Shown one piece after another: positions 1 through 12,000 of a DNA stretch of 64,000 nucleotides. The notes beneath the pieces were generated by a model. The model ran no database searches. It saw only the letters and a list, made by a program, of their open reading frames with translations, and was not told the DNA's origin. The DNA comes from Hippopus hippopus. Lineage: Eukaryota; Mollusca; Bivalvia; Cardiida; Cardiidae. Position 1 is the stretch's first letter; the number at the start of each line of letters is the position of its first letter. The translations under genes were made by a program, and so were the position numbers. Location of the stretch: contig OX328108.1 of the NCBI GenBank assembly GCA_946811185.2, positions 2,069,501-2,133,500 on the forward strand, written 5' to 3'.

Positions 1-192
1 GATTGTTATAACATGGGATTGTTCTGTGAGGTGTTTAACCAAAATGTAAGATCATTGGATGACAAAGTTTTAACCTGTGTTATTTTGACCAATACTCTTT
101 CACCCAGCTGACACCAAAGTTGACCTCGTTTGGATTTTATACCAGAAAGAAGGATTTATTGGTCTTTTTATCTTTGGTTGAACACCTTTTAG

Positions 193-300
193 GTCAACCC
201 TTTACCTTATGACCCTAATGAAGAAAACTTCAGAAAATATTGTGGGAAACAAGAAAATGTTGGTTACCAGCATTTTCTTCTTTTTCCACAAATTTTCGTA
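193..300 (+). repeat. PAL-1 fragment
   Basis: tcaaccctttacc start, short arm, then the palindrome in diverged form (aatattgtgggaaacaagaa ... cttctttttccacaa). The 3' arm is cut off at the junction with the 309-1928 element, which probably inserted there. Confidence 0.6.
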
Positions 301-308
301 CATTTTTT

Positions 309-1928
309 AGCTCACCTGAGCACAAAGTGCTCAAGGTGAGCTTTTGTGATCGCCCAATGTCCGTCGTGCGTTGTCCGTCATCCGCAATTTCTTTAAACAT
401 TTTCTCCTCCTAAACCACTGGAACAATCTTGATGAAACTTGGCGGGGATGTTCCTTGGGTGAAGCTCTACCAAAGTTGTTCAAGAGATTGAATTCCACCC
501 ATAAATCTGGTTGCCATGACAACAAAAAGGAAAAAAAATAGCAAAATCTTTGAAAATTTTCTTCTCTGAAACTAGAAGGTGTAGAGCTTTGATATTTGGT
601 ATGTAGCATCTCCTAGTGGACCTCTACCAAGTTTGTTCATATGATGCCCCTAGGGTCAAAACTTGCCCCGCCCCGGGGGTCACAAGTTCGAACATAGGAA
701 CAAAGAAGGAAAACTTTAAAATTCTTCTCCTCTGAACTACAAGGCTTGGAGCTTTGATATTTGGTATGTAGCATCTCCTAATGGACCTCTACCAAGTTTG
801 TTCATACGATGCCCCTGGGGTCAAAACTGCCCCCACCCTGGGGGTCACAAGTTTGAACATGGGAACAAAGAAGGAAAACTTTAAAATTCTTCTTCTCTAA
901 AACTGGAAGGCGTAGAGCTTTGATATTTGGTATGTAGCATCTCTTGGTGGACCTCTACCAACTTTGTTCATATGATGCCCTAGGGTCAAAACTGGCCCAG
1001 CCCTGGGGGTCACAAGTTCGAACATAGGAACAAAGAAGGAAAACTTTAAAATTCTTCTTTTCTGAACCTGGAAGTCGTAGAGCTTTGATGTTTGGTATGT
1101 AGTGAACCTGTTCTAAGTTTGTTAGCCCACCTGAGCACAACGTGTTCAGTGAGTTTGAAATTGGGTCACCTGGGGTCATAAAGTAGGTCACTAGGTCAAA
1201 TTAAAGAAATACTTTGTGGGCGCTCTAGAGGCCACATTTATTGCTCAAATGACCTGAAATTTGGTCAGTATGTTTGTCTTGATGAATTCTCGAATGATTT
1301 TTGATATGGGTCACCTGGGATCATAAACTAGGTCACTAGTTCAAATTAAAGAAATACCTTGTAAGCACTCTAGAGGCCACATTTTTTGCTCAATAGACTT
1401 GTAAATTGGTCAGAATGTTTGTCTTGATAAAATGTCACATGAGTCTGAATTTGGGTCAACTGGGGTCATAAACTAGGTCACTAGGTCAAATTAAAGAAAT
1501 ACCTCGTGGGCACTCTAGAGGCCACATTTATTGCTCAATTGACTTGAAAATTGGTCAGAATGTTTGTCTTGATGAAATATTGGATGAGTTTGAAACTGGG
1601 TCACCTGGGGTCATAAACTAGGTCACTTGGTCAAATTAAAGAAATACCTTGTGGGCACTCTAGAGGCCACATTTATTGCTCAATTAACTTGAAAACTGTT
1701 CAGAATGTTTGTCTTGATAAATTTTTTGATGAGTTCTAAATTGGGTCATGTGGGGTGATAAACTAGGTCACTAGGTCAACTTACGGAAATTCCTTGTGGA
1801 CGCTCTAGAGGCCACATTTTAAGTTCAACTGACCTGACAATTAGTCAGAAATTGAATCATGCACGTGGAGTGAAATTTCGCCTATTGACTCAGGTGAGCA
1901 ATCCAGGGCCATCATGGACCTCTTGTTT
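309..1928 (+). mobile_element. GCTCACCTGAGC element, copy 1, with internal tandem repeats
   Basis: Starts agctcacctgagcacaaagt, contains a gtccgtcgtgcgttgtccgt stretch, and ends caggtgagcaatccagggcc...ctcttgttt. Inside are about three units of a roughly 165-bp repeat (579-1110; core gagctttgatatttggtatg) and about five units of a roughly 146-bp repeat (1140-1860; core gcactctagaggccacattt). No coding capacity. Copy 2 lies inverted at 10365-11854. Tandem cores within fixed ends recall Helitron-like non-autonomous elements, but the class is uncertain. Confidence 0.7.
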
Positions 1929-2064
1929 AACAAAATTGTATAATCAATTTGGCCACTAAATTTAATTCTTGGTCTGCATAAATTTTGCTTTCAATACAGA
2001 TACGTCGCAAAAATTTTTTTGGTTTGGTGAAGGCTAAATAATGACAACCTTAGAATGCCATAAA

Positions 2065-2880
2065 AATAAAATGGAGAATTTAAGTCTTTGTGGAATGACA
2101 AAATTTTAGACTTGTCCAAATTGAAAGCATTTACAGACCAAATGTATCATGTGTATCTGATATAGTGGTAATTGTTTCTGAAAGGATAGAAAATATTGAG
2201 GGAAAAGGAGAAGTGCCGGTTATCAGTTTAATTTTAAAAAACCTTCGTCTTCAGGGTCTTAAATCTTTTACGGAATTTACAAAAAAAGTTAGAATATCAA
2301 ACAAAATATTTTGTGTATTTGTTTAAAAAAAAAAAATCAACATTTTGAAAATTGAACAAAACTTGATCATTTCAAAACCCTGTACCAGATTTTAAAAAAA
2401 AAATCAAGTAATACAAAATATTTTACTTATTTCTTGAAGGAAATAAGATTTTTTGAATATTGAATGAAACTTGATGATTTCAGTTGTTTGAAAATATCTG
2501 CTAAATGTTGGAATATTTTCTATGACCGTAATATATGTCATTCTTGTTACCAGGTGATGATATTTTAGACTTTCTCAATGAAAGCATTTGAAATTGATAA
2601 ATCAAATGTCACCAAGATGAATGGATTTGTAGTTGAAAGGGTAGAATACATTGTGGGAAAAGGAGAAAATGGTGGTAACCAGAATTCTCCTTTTCCACTA
2701 TGTTAGAAAATGCTATAATCCCTTGGGTCTTGAAAGCCTATGTGAAGAATTCATTACCTAACAATCTTGTTCGTGTATTTAAACTAAACTAACAACAAAG
2801 ACAGCTCTTGAGAACATTGTGGAAAAAGGAGAAAATGCTGTTAATCAGCATTTTCTCCTTTTTCCACAATGTTTTTTCCC
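2065..2880. repeat. Cluster of three degenerate PAL-1 copies
   Basis: Reverse-orientation remnants at about 2065-2270 and 2550-2730 and a plus-orientation palindrome at 2806-2875 (gagaacattgtggaaaaagg ... cctttttccacaatg). Between them lies AT-rich sequence with A-runs and nothing recognisable. Confidence 0.6.
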
Positions 2881-2964
2881 CAATCAGAGACAATTGACTA
2901 GCTGTCCGAATAATATATTAGAAAGCTAACAGCATTCTAACAAAAGATTTGTTTATCTGTACAG

Positions 2965-3029
2965 GTTATTTTTAAGGAATGCTGCTTGGAACTATAAAAT
3001 AAACAGTGAATGAGAAACATCTTATAATC
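2965..3029 (+). other. Probable 5' UTR part of first coding exon
   Basis: An acceptor-like tttatctgtacag ends at 2964, and the sequence then runs without another AG/GT signal to the ATG at 3030. This suggests a further upstream noncoding exon. Alternatively the transcription start lies nearby. No TATA box or CpG-rich promoter is evident. Confidence 0.35.
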
Positions 3030-3045
3030 ATGGAATATAAATCAG
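3030..3045 (+). CDS. ABCB1: ABCB1-like exon 1 (promoter 1 start codon, MEYKS)
   Basis: A 16-nt coding exon, ATG GAA TAT AAA TCA G, followed by a strong donor gtaag at 3046. It ends in phase 1, exactly what the exon at 5798 needs: G plus GT makes a Gly codon. The phase match is the main support. The exon is too short to recognise by homology. Confidence 0.6.
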
Positions 3046-6000
3046 GTAAGAATTAACTAAGATATCATATGCAATATATCATATACTTCCTTATCCCTTT
3101 ACCGTCACAATTCCGAGTTTTAATGACCCTGATAGGGTTTTGCCCTGGACTTTCTGGTGTGGGGGTCATTTGACCGCCTTGAAATCACTAAAAGAAGGCA
3201 AACAATTACCATCACGTCAGCCACAATTGATATGTCTTCTGAAGTGCTTTCAGTTTGGACAAGTCTAAAATTGTATGGTTTGGTAAAGAGATTATTTACT
3301 AGACAATGAAATTTAATACTTGTCCAAGTTGAAAGAATTTTTAGAATGTATGTGGCACAAATGATGAAACCTGGTTTGATGCCTTTGAATAAGATCTATA
3401 AGGGTTACCAGCATTTTCTCCTTTTCAGACAATGTTTTCAATAGTCTTTGTCGTAAGGATTATTAAGACATGGGATTGTTTAGTGAAGGGTTTGATAAGT
3501 CTATTTGATATCATTGAACACTGTGATGGGTAAGAAGCACCTCTGTCAGATATTGTCAGTGCAGCAAAGCTTGACCCTATCCCACACAATCCTGAGTTTT
3601 TACGGCCTCAAAGAAGAAGCCCTTTGAAAACATTTTCTCCTTTTCCCACAATGTTTTCTGCCATATCAAAGAGAGGATTCATCCTTTGAGCTAGTATAAA
3701 TTTGTCATTCCCAAATACTTTCAATTTATAGAATCCAGATAGCCATGTAAACGTAGATAAAAAATCTATATAAGGTGTATGGGATAAAGAGACGCCAGGG
3801 ATTTGTCTTCGATTTATACTGGAAACTGTGGTTGTTATGTCAATGGCTAGCCGCAATAGAATGATTTGCATTTTCTATCGGTTGTAATCTATGCAACTTT
3901 GCAACCGTCAGGTGCAACATTTGGCACAAAGGTACAAGAATGATTATAATTTCATGAAATAAATGTAACAGTTTTCACAAACAGCAGTCACTGGCAGGGT
4001 TTGAACTCTGGACCTCCGGGTCTCAAGGCAAACACTCTACCACATTGCTACAAAAGCTAGCTCTATAGCAAGGCAGTATAAATGTCTCCTTATACCAACA
4101 CAAGCTATACCTTTACATCTATCTGTGGGATAGACCAGTATACTACATACTCCCCTGCCAAACTTTCTTTCTGGCGATTTTTTGCCTCTCACCTCTGATG
4201 CATGTGAGAAAAGTAGTCAGTGGCTTTGGAAAGAAAGTCTTGTCAGATACTGGTGTGAGAAAGCCAGGAAACAGATTGGTGTGTCACTGACCGCCATGAC
4301 ATGACCTAAGCTGTTAAAATGGCTTTAAACCCCAATACAATACAATACAATTTATCGTTAACTATTTTTCAGTTATTCTATTTTAAAAACAACTGGGACC
4401 GTATTCACCAACCATTCTTAAATGCATTCTTAGTCTAATTTTAGATTTAGACATTAACAATACTTCTGATTGGCTAAACCATAAGTTGTGGTACTTTCAA
4501 CTATAAAAAATTCTTAAAGGCCCAGTAAAGGTAAAGTCATAGCTACCTGGCAGGTTTTAACCTAGTTTTGAAATTAATTTCTCTGTCAGCGACTAACACT
4601 TGGACCGACCGTACAATGACAGATTGTCATCTTCAAAATGATTTCCATACTTTTAAATGGTATAATATAAATTCAAATGCATTTAAACGCCCGCTTTGTT
4701 TACATTTGGCCTTTATTGTTACTTTAAGAATGTTTGGTGAATACAGACCCAGAACAATAAATTTGGATACTGATAATTCATATCTATAAATAGAAAAGTG
4801 TAAGGTCAATACTGTATCAAATTATGTTATCTGGAATGCTTAAAAATGATGTATAATCATGAACATCAACTTTGTAGCCTAAATATTGCAGTTTTAATTG
4901 TTAAAGGACATTTCACAACTACAGCTACCTTAGCTGCCATTGTAGATCAAGATTTGATTGTACAAAATATGCGGTCCTATCTTTGATCAACATTGTCCAC
5001 TTTTCTGAGACAAGAGCAACTTTGAAACTGTAATTATTTGAATCTTATTTCTAAACCTAAAATGTCTGTTGGGTTTATTTGGCACCCTAATATTGTGCAG
5101 TCTTGATCGAGGATCAGACTACACACTTTCTGTAGTCTGATCTCGACCTACACTGATGCAAAAATGGCCAAAACTTTGTCCATTGCTCTCAGGGTTAACT
5201 CTTAGGGTGTGAAGTAAGATGAATTAATGTTTTCAGCCTTCGGGGTAAACTTTACAGTTCTATGCCCCTTATTTGATCCCATTATTTCAGTTTAGCAAAC
5301 TGCAGATCAAAGACCAAGACAGCACATTTTGTGTAGCCTGATCTTGATCTACTCTGGCTGCCAAAGAAACTGTGGACTTGAAAGGTCTTCTACAGGTTAA
5401 TTCCTGTCTGCATTTGAACATGCTTATATTGATGGTTTAAGATAATGAAGTCGAAAATATAATTTACCACCTTATATTATACACTCATTTCTTGGAAACA
5501 GCGTTTCAAGCTGTATCATTCTGTGGCAGTTTTATCAAATCAGACTGTATTTTTCTGACAAAACAGGCCCACAAAGATTATTGTAGTATTGGTAACAAAA
5601 GGTATTTCAAATGTTTGGAAAACTGCAGGTTTTCATTGACAATCTTGTTATTCCAATACATTGAAGTAATCATTGAAATTTCTAAAAATTTTTAATTGAT
5701 TTAGAAGATTTATCAATTTCAATAAAGTTTTAGAACTGCATTCTGTAGATACATGTCATATTTTGTATGGTATCTACCTTTGCTTATCTGCTTATAGGTA
5801 AAGTTTCGCCTACAGGGGAAGAATTTAATTATGTTCCAGAAAAGGAGCCACTTCCCCCAATAAATGGTACCCAATATGCAAACGGGGAAACAAGCAGTAG
5901 AGACACGTCCAGTGACAAAGACAGCGATGACAAAAAGAAAGAAAAAGAAAATGTTGTTGGCTTTTTTGAGTTGGTAAGTATGTTGTCTCATATACATGTA

Positions 6001-9000
6001 TTTGTTGTCCATAGATTTCAGATTCCATCATTATTTTGGTATTTATTCATTTACTTCATCTTCATACACCACAATCATCAGTATCATTGGTCATCAATAT
6101 CACTATTTATTATTATTATCATTACTATTAAACATAGAAAGAAAAGAATTGCAGAACTTTATGAATACATTCTTCTTGTAGCCAACAGTAGTATAAGTTG
6201 GCACATTACTTACTATGCTGTAGATCTAATGTTTGTAGCGACATGGGTACACAAATGTTAAAAAAAGAAATAAAACAAATTTCAGAACTTTTCCAAGTAT
6301 ACTCTCGTTGTAGTCAAGTGCAGCATAAGTTGGCACATGACCTACTATGCTGTAGATCTAATGTTTATAGTGACATGGCAAAACAAATGTAAAACAAAGA
6401 GAAAAAAATGAATTTCAGATCTTGACAGTATATTTTCGTTGTAGCCAAGTGTAGCATAAATTCGCCCATGACCTACTCTGCTGTATATCTAATGTTTGTA
6501 TTACCTACTTCATTTAAAAAGATCCTCACCTTTATGCTGAATTTATAAGTAGGCATATAAATAGAACTTAAACTATTATTCAGGAAGTAATCTATGCACA
6601 GGAAAGTACTTATTTACACAAGTGAGCAATTTAATTTGTGCATACTTAATACGAAATATTTCGGTGACCATTCCAGACATATGCCAAAGACGGCCCCATG
6701 CGATGCCGAGGGTAAAAATAGCATTTTGATTTATGTAAATGATGTTGACCTAGGTCAGGTTAAATGAAGTAGGCAATACAGTGCTGTAGATCTAATGTTT
6801 GTAGTGGCATGGTGGAGTGTTTGCCCATGGACCTCAACATCAAGGGTTTGATTGCTGATTCTGATTGTCACATGACCATCTGAAGAGTACTATTTTGTAG
6901 CAGACCTCTTTTCTTTTTATAAACAATGTGGTAAAAGGAGAAATTGCTTGTAACAAGTGATATGTTCACATACTAAACTCTGTGATGGTAGCTGTTACAT
7001 GACAAGCATAATAATGCTATATCCTGGGCTGACCGAGTGGAATGCTGCCAGGTCCAAAATTGCATTTTCTATCCATTGTAATCTATGCAACCACCAGGTG
7101 TAATATTTGTCATGAAGCCACAAAAATGACTATAGCTTGATAAAATATTGACCACATTGGTTGTATTTAGCTTGAAAAGAGCTAATAGGAAATAGGGAAA
7201 GCTGGTTGCAGATGGTGCCTTGGGACACGTGTCTGATAAATTATGCAGTTTCAACTCTCTTACCCGTTTGAAGCCGATCTGCATCAATTATATTGCGGCA
7301 ACCAGTGCGCCTATTCATGCTTTCCTGGTGTTTCTGTTACCAGTACTTTGCACAATATTCCTCCCACATCACTGGCTTTCCCATGTAACCATTGTCAAAA
7401 CAATGATCAGGGGTGAGAAAGGAATGAACTCTGTTGAATGACTATCATCAGATCTCGGAAAGAAATAGGTCAAGCTGGGAATTCGAAACTAGTGACTGTG
7501 CTACTGGGGCTTGGCCTTTTCCATGGGAATTATTTGTAAAGCTATATGTTCTAATATGGTCACAAGGCCTAAAAACTAATTAACCCTTTACCACACAATC
7601 CCAAATTTTAACAACCCGACAAAACAGCCTTTTGAAAACATTGAGGGAAAGGAGAAAATGGTGGTAACCAGCATTTTCTCCTTTACCCACAATGTTTTCT
7701 ACCCTATCTAAGACAAATTCCATCATTTGAGCAATGTTTAAATTGTGGTCTGCAAATGCTTTCAGTTCGGACCAGTCTCAGAATCTATCATGTGGGAAAG
7801 AGTTAACCCTTTACGTAATAATCTGGTGTTTAAACCACATGGAGGAAGAATTGCCTTTGAAAGCACCAGGGGAAAAGGAGAAAATGCTGGGAACCAGCAT
7901 TTCGTCCTTTTTCACACAATGTTTTCTACCCTTTGAAATTCAAATCTATTTGTTTAAGCTATATTTAATTAGACTTCCGCAACTGCTTTCACTATGGACA
8001 TCTATAAAACTTTGTCAACAAGTAGAGTTCAATTTTAAGCCTTCAGGCCCAGAATAAACCTATTATACATTTTCATCATATAAATACGACCAAAATAATA
8101 GCAGTTTAATGGTTGCTTTTGTCTCAATTGTGTTTCAGCAATGCGGACAGTGTAAATCAAGAAACAGGCTGCACGTTTTGTGCAACCTGAGGTTGATCTA
8201 CATTGGCTGCAAAGGCAGCCATGTTTGTGAAAGGGGCTTTAAGGATTAAAAGTCAATCTACAGAAATTTGATAAAGAAAATGACCTTTTAACCCTTTACC
8301 ACACAATGATGCCTTTTGACGCCCCTGAAGAAGAGGCCTTTTGAAAACATTGTGGGAAAAGGAGAAAATGCTGGTAACCAGCATTTTCTCCTTTTTCCAC
8401 AAAGTTTTCTATCCTATCAAAGAAAAGCTGCGTCATTTGAGCCACTATGAAATGTCATCTGCAAATGCTTTCAATTTGGATAGGTCTTAAATTTTGCCGT
8501 GTGGTAAAGGGTTAAACTAAATAGGGAAATATTTACCTTAACCTTTTACTAAAAAACGCTGTGTTTGAACAACCCTGAAGAATAACGCTTTTGAAAACGT
8601 TGAGGGAAAAGGTGAAAATGCTCATAACCAGCATTTTTTCCTTTTCCCACAATGTTTTTTTTTTATCTTTCACAGACAAATTTCATCATTTATGCTATAA
8701 TTGATTATGTCCTGCAACTGTTTTCAATTTGGAAAAGTCTTAGATTTTGTCAGCTGTTTAAGTGTTTACCTTTTTTCAAGCAATCCCTCCTTTTGACGTC
8801 TGTAAGGAAGGTGTACATGATTAATGTGAGCTGTTGCCATGATATAACTGAATAATGTTGAAAGTGGTGTAAATCACCATTCAGTATATAAACTGAAAGT
8901 TCAGAGAACCACTTCATACAGTGACAAACAGTGTATATGGGTTACACTGCAACTGAATGGTAATCGAAATTGGTAAATCTTCTTTATTTCTGCTTGTTGA

Positions 9001-12000
9001 TTTTTCCAAAATATATAACCATATTTGGATTTTATCACTTGTGATAGGATGACATTTTATCCTTTCACTGACCAATGAAATGAGTACAAATTGAGAGCAT
9101 GATTTTGTACATGACAAATTAACCCTTCACCACAAAATTCGGAGTTTTAAGGTCCATCAGGAAGAGGCCTATTGAAAACATTTTGGGAAAAGGATAAAAT
9201 GCTATTAACCAGCATTTTCCCCTTTTTCCAGAATGTTTCCTAACCTTCCATAGGATAGGTGCACACTTTTGAGTCACAGTTATTTTGTCATCTGCAAAAG
9301 CTTTCAACATGGTCAAGTCTAGAATTTTGTTGTTTGGTAAAGGGATAAATGTGGCTCAAATGATAGGACTTGTCAGTAAAAGGGTTGCAAACATTGTGGA
9401 TAAAGGAGAAAATGCTGGTTTCCAGCATTTTCTCCTTTTTCCATAATGTTTATAAAAAGCCTTCTCTGTCAGGTTCTTTAAGATTTGGGCCCGTGTGATA
9501 AAGGGTTAAGGTTTATTTGGGGGCTACGTATTATTCTCTCTAATTAAAACCCTGGGCTCACTTTACATCAGAAAATAATTTTCTCCATTTACCACAATAT
9601 TTTCAAAAGCCTTCTCTCTCAGGTTCATTAAGACTTCGGCCAGTGTTGTAAAAGGTTAGGGTTAGTTCGGGACTCAGTATTATTCTCGCTGATGACAGCC
9701 CTGGGTTCACTTTACATGAGAAAATAATTTTCTCCATTTCCCATAATGTTTTAAAAAGCCTTCTCTGTCAGGTTCATTATGTCTTAGGCCTGTGTGGTAA
9801 AGGGTTAGGGTTTATTTGGGGACTAAGTATTATTCTCTCTAATTAAAACCCTGGGTTCATTTTACATTAGAAAGGAAGCAGCTGAGTTTTGTCCTCTTTT
9901 GAAATAAATGGACACCTTTATTCTATAAACCCTTTACCAGAGGACAAAATTTGAGGCTTGCCAAATTGAAAGCTTTTGCAGACGACAAAATAAATGTAAC
10001 TCAAAAATAGAAATTCACCTTTAGAAGAATAGAAAACATTGTGGGAAGAGGAGAAAATGCTGTTTGTATGCTTTTGAAATGCTTCTTTCTTGAGGTTGTT
10101 AAAACTAGGGATTATGTGGTAAAAGGTTAATTAGATGTGTTTCAAATGATTAGATTCTTCATTGAAAGGTTAGAAAACATTGTTGTTAAAGGAGAAAATG
10201 CTTGCAGCAAGCATTTTCTCCTTTTACAACAATGTTTTCCAACATTTCAGGGACAAATTCCAACATTGGAGCCATATCTAATTTGTTGTCTCCAAGTGCT
10301 TTTAAGTTAGACTAGTCTTAAATTTTGTTGTCGGATAAAAAGTTAAAAGTACATGGTAGTTTACAACAAGAGAGCCAAGATGGCCCTGAAGTCGCTCACC
10401 TGAGCCTTTTGACTTCTCTCTGTGACCTAATTTTTAGCCCAACATAGCCCATTTTCCCATTGTAAATATTATCAAAACAAAGATTCGTCGGACCACCTTT
10501 CATAAGAATTGGACTGAAAATGTTGCCTCTGAAGTGCACACAAGGTTTTTCCAATATTTGACATGGCAACCTAGTTTTTTACCCAATGTGAACCATTTTC
10601 AATTTCATCTTATTGATAACTAAGAAAATCATTTTTACTAACTTTCATAAGTATTGGACGGAAAATGTTGACTCTAGCATGACACAAGGTATTTGAAAGA
10701 TTTAAGTATTGTCCTAGTTTTTGACCATTTGTGACCCAATATCAAACTCAGTCAAGATATCATCAAGAAAAACATTCTGACCAACTTTCATGAGTACTGA
10801 ACTTAAATTGTGGCCTCTAGAGCGTACACAAGGTTTTTCTATGATTTGACCTAGTGACCTAGTTTTTCACCTGACCTGACCCATTTTCAAACTCATCCAA
10901 GACGTCATAAAGACAAACATTCTGAGCAAGTCTCATGAGTATTGGAATAATAATGTGGCCTATAGGCGCACACATGCTTTTTCAAAGATTGATCCCATTG
11001 ACCTAGTTTTTGACCCGACATGGCTGATTTGCATACTCATCCAAGATGTCATCAAGACAAATATTCTAAATCTTTCATGAGTATTTGACTGAAAAATGTG
11101 GCCTCTAGAGGGTATACATGGTTTTTGTAAGATTTGACCTATTGACCTAGTTCTGGATCCAACATGACCAATTTTCTAAGTCTTCTGAGATAACATCAAG
11201 GTAAACATTCTGACAAACTTTCAAGAGTATTAGACTGAAAATATGGCCTCTAGAGTGTCCAGAAGGATTTTCTAACATTTGATGTAGTGGCCTAGTTCCT
11301 GACCCAACCTGACCCATTTTTTAGACCTGTCCAAGATATTACCAAGACAAACATTCTGACCAACTTTCAAGAGTATTGGACTGAAAATGTTGCCTCTAGT
11401 GTGCACACAAGGTTTTTTCTAAGATTTGACCAAGTGACCTAGTATTCTTACCCGACCTGACCCATTTTCAAACTCGTCCCAGATATTACCAAGACAAACA
11501 TTCTGACCAACTTTCAAGACTATTAGACTGAAAATGTGGCCTCTAGAGCATACACAAGGTTTTTCTAAGATTTGACCTAGTGACCTAGTTTTCTTTCCTG
11601 ACCTGACCCATTTTTAAACTCATCCGAGATATCATCAAGACAAACATTCTGACCAACTTTCAAGACTATTGGACTGAAAATGTGGCCCAAAGAGCGTACA
11701 CAAGGTATTTCTAAGATTTGACCTAGTGACCTAGTTTTTTACTGAAAATGTGGCCTATAGAGAGTACACAAGGTTAAAGTTGAGGATGGACGATGCACGA
11801 CGGACACAGCACAATCACAAAAGCGCACCTTGTGCACTTCATGCTCAGGTGAGCTTAAGACAAGAAAAAAAGAGGTGACCTGCCATAAAATGACAAAGTA
11901 CATTTTTCAACATTCAGTTATGTAAATTTTATCTGGGTAACTTAGATACCCTGATACCCTTATCTTTTGTAGCTGTATATAACCTCACTCCAGTTTATTT

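Noticed and set aside
5719..6031. Minus-strand frames opposite exon 2
   Set aside because: Shadow frames of the coding exon; no splice signals or family motifs.
6147..6400. Frames overlapping the 132-bp repeats as small genes
   Set aside because: They arise from the tandem repeat and lack start context or homology.
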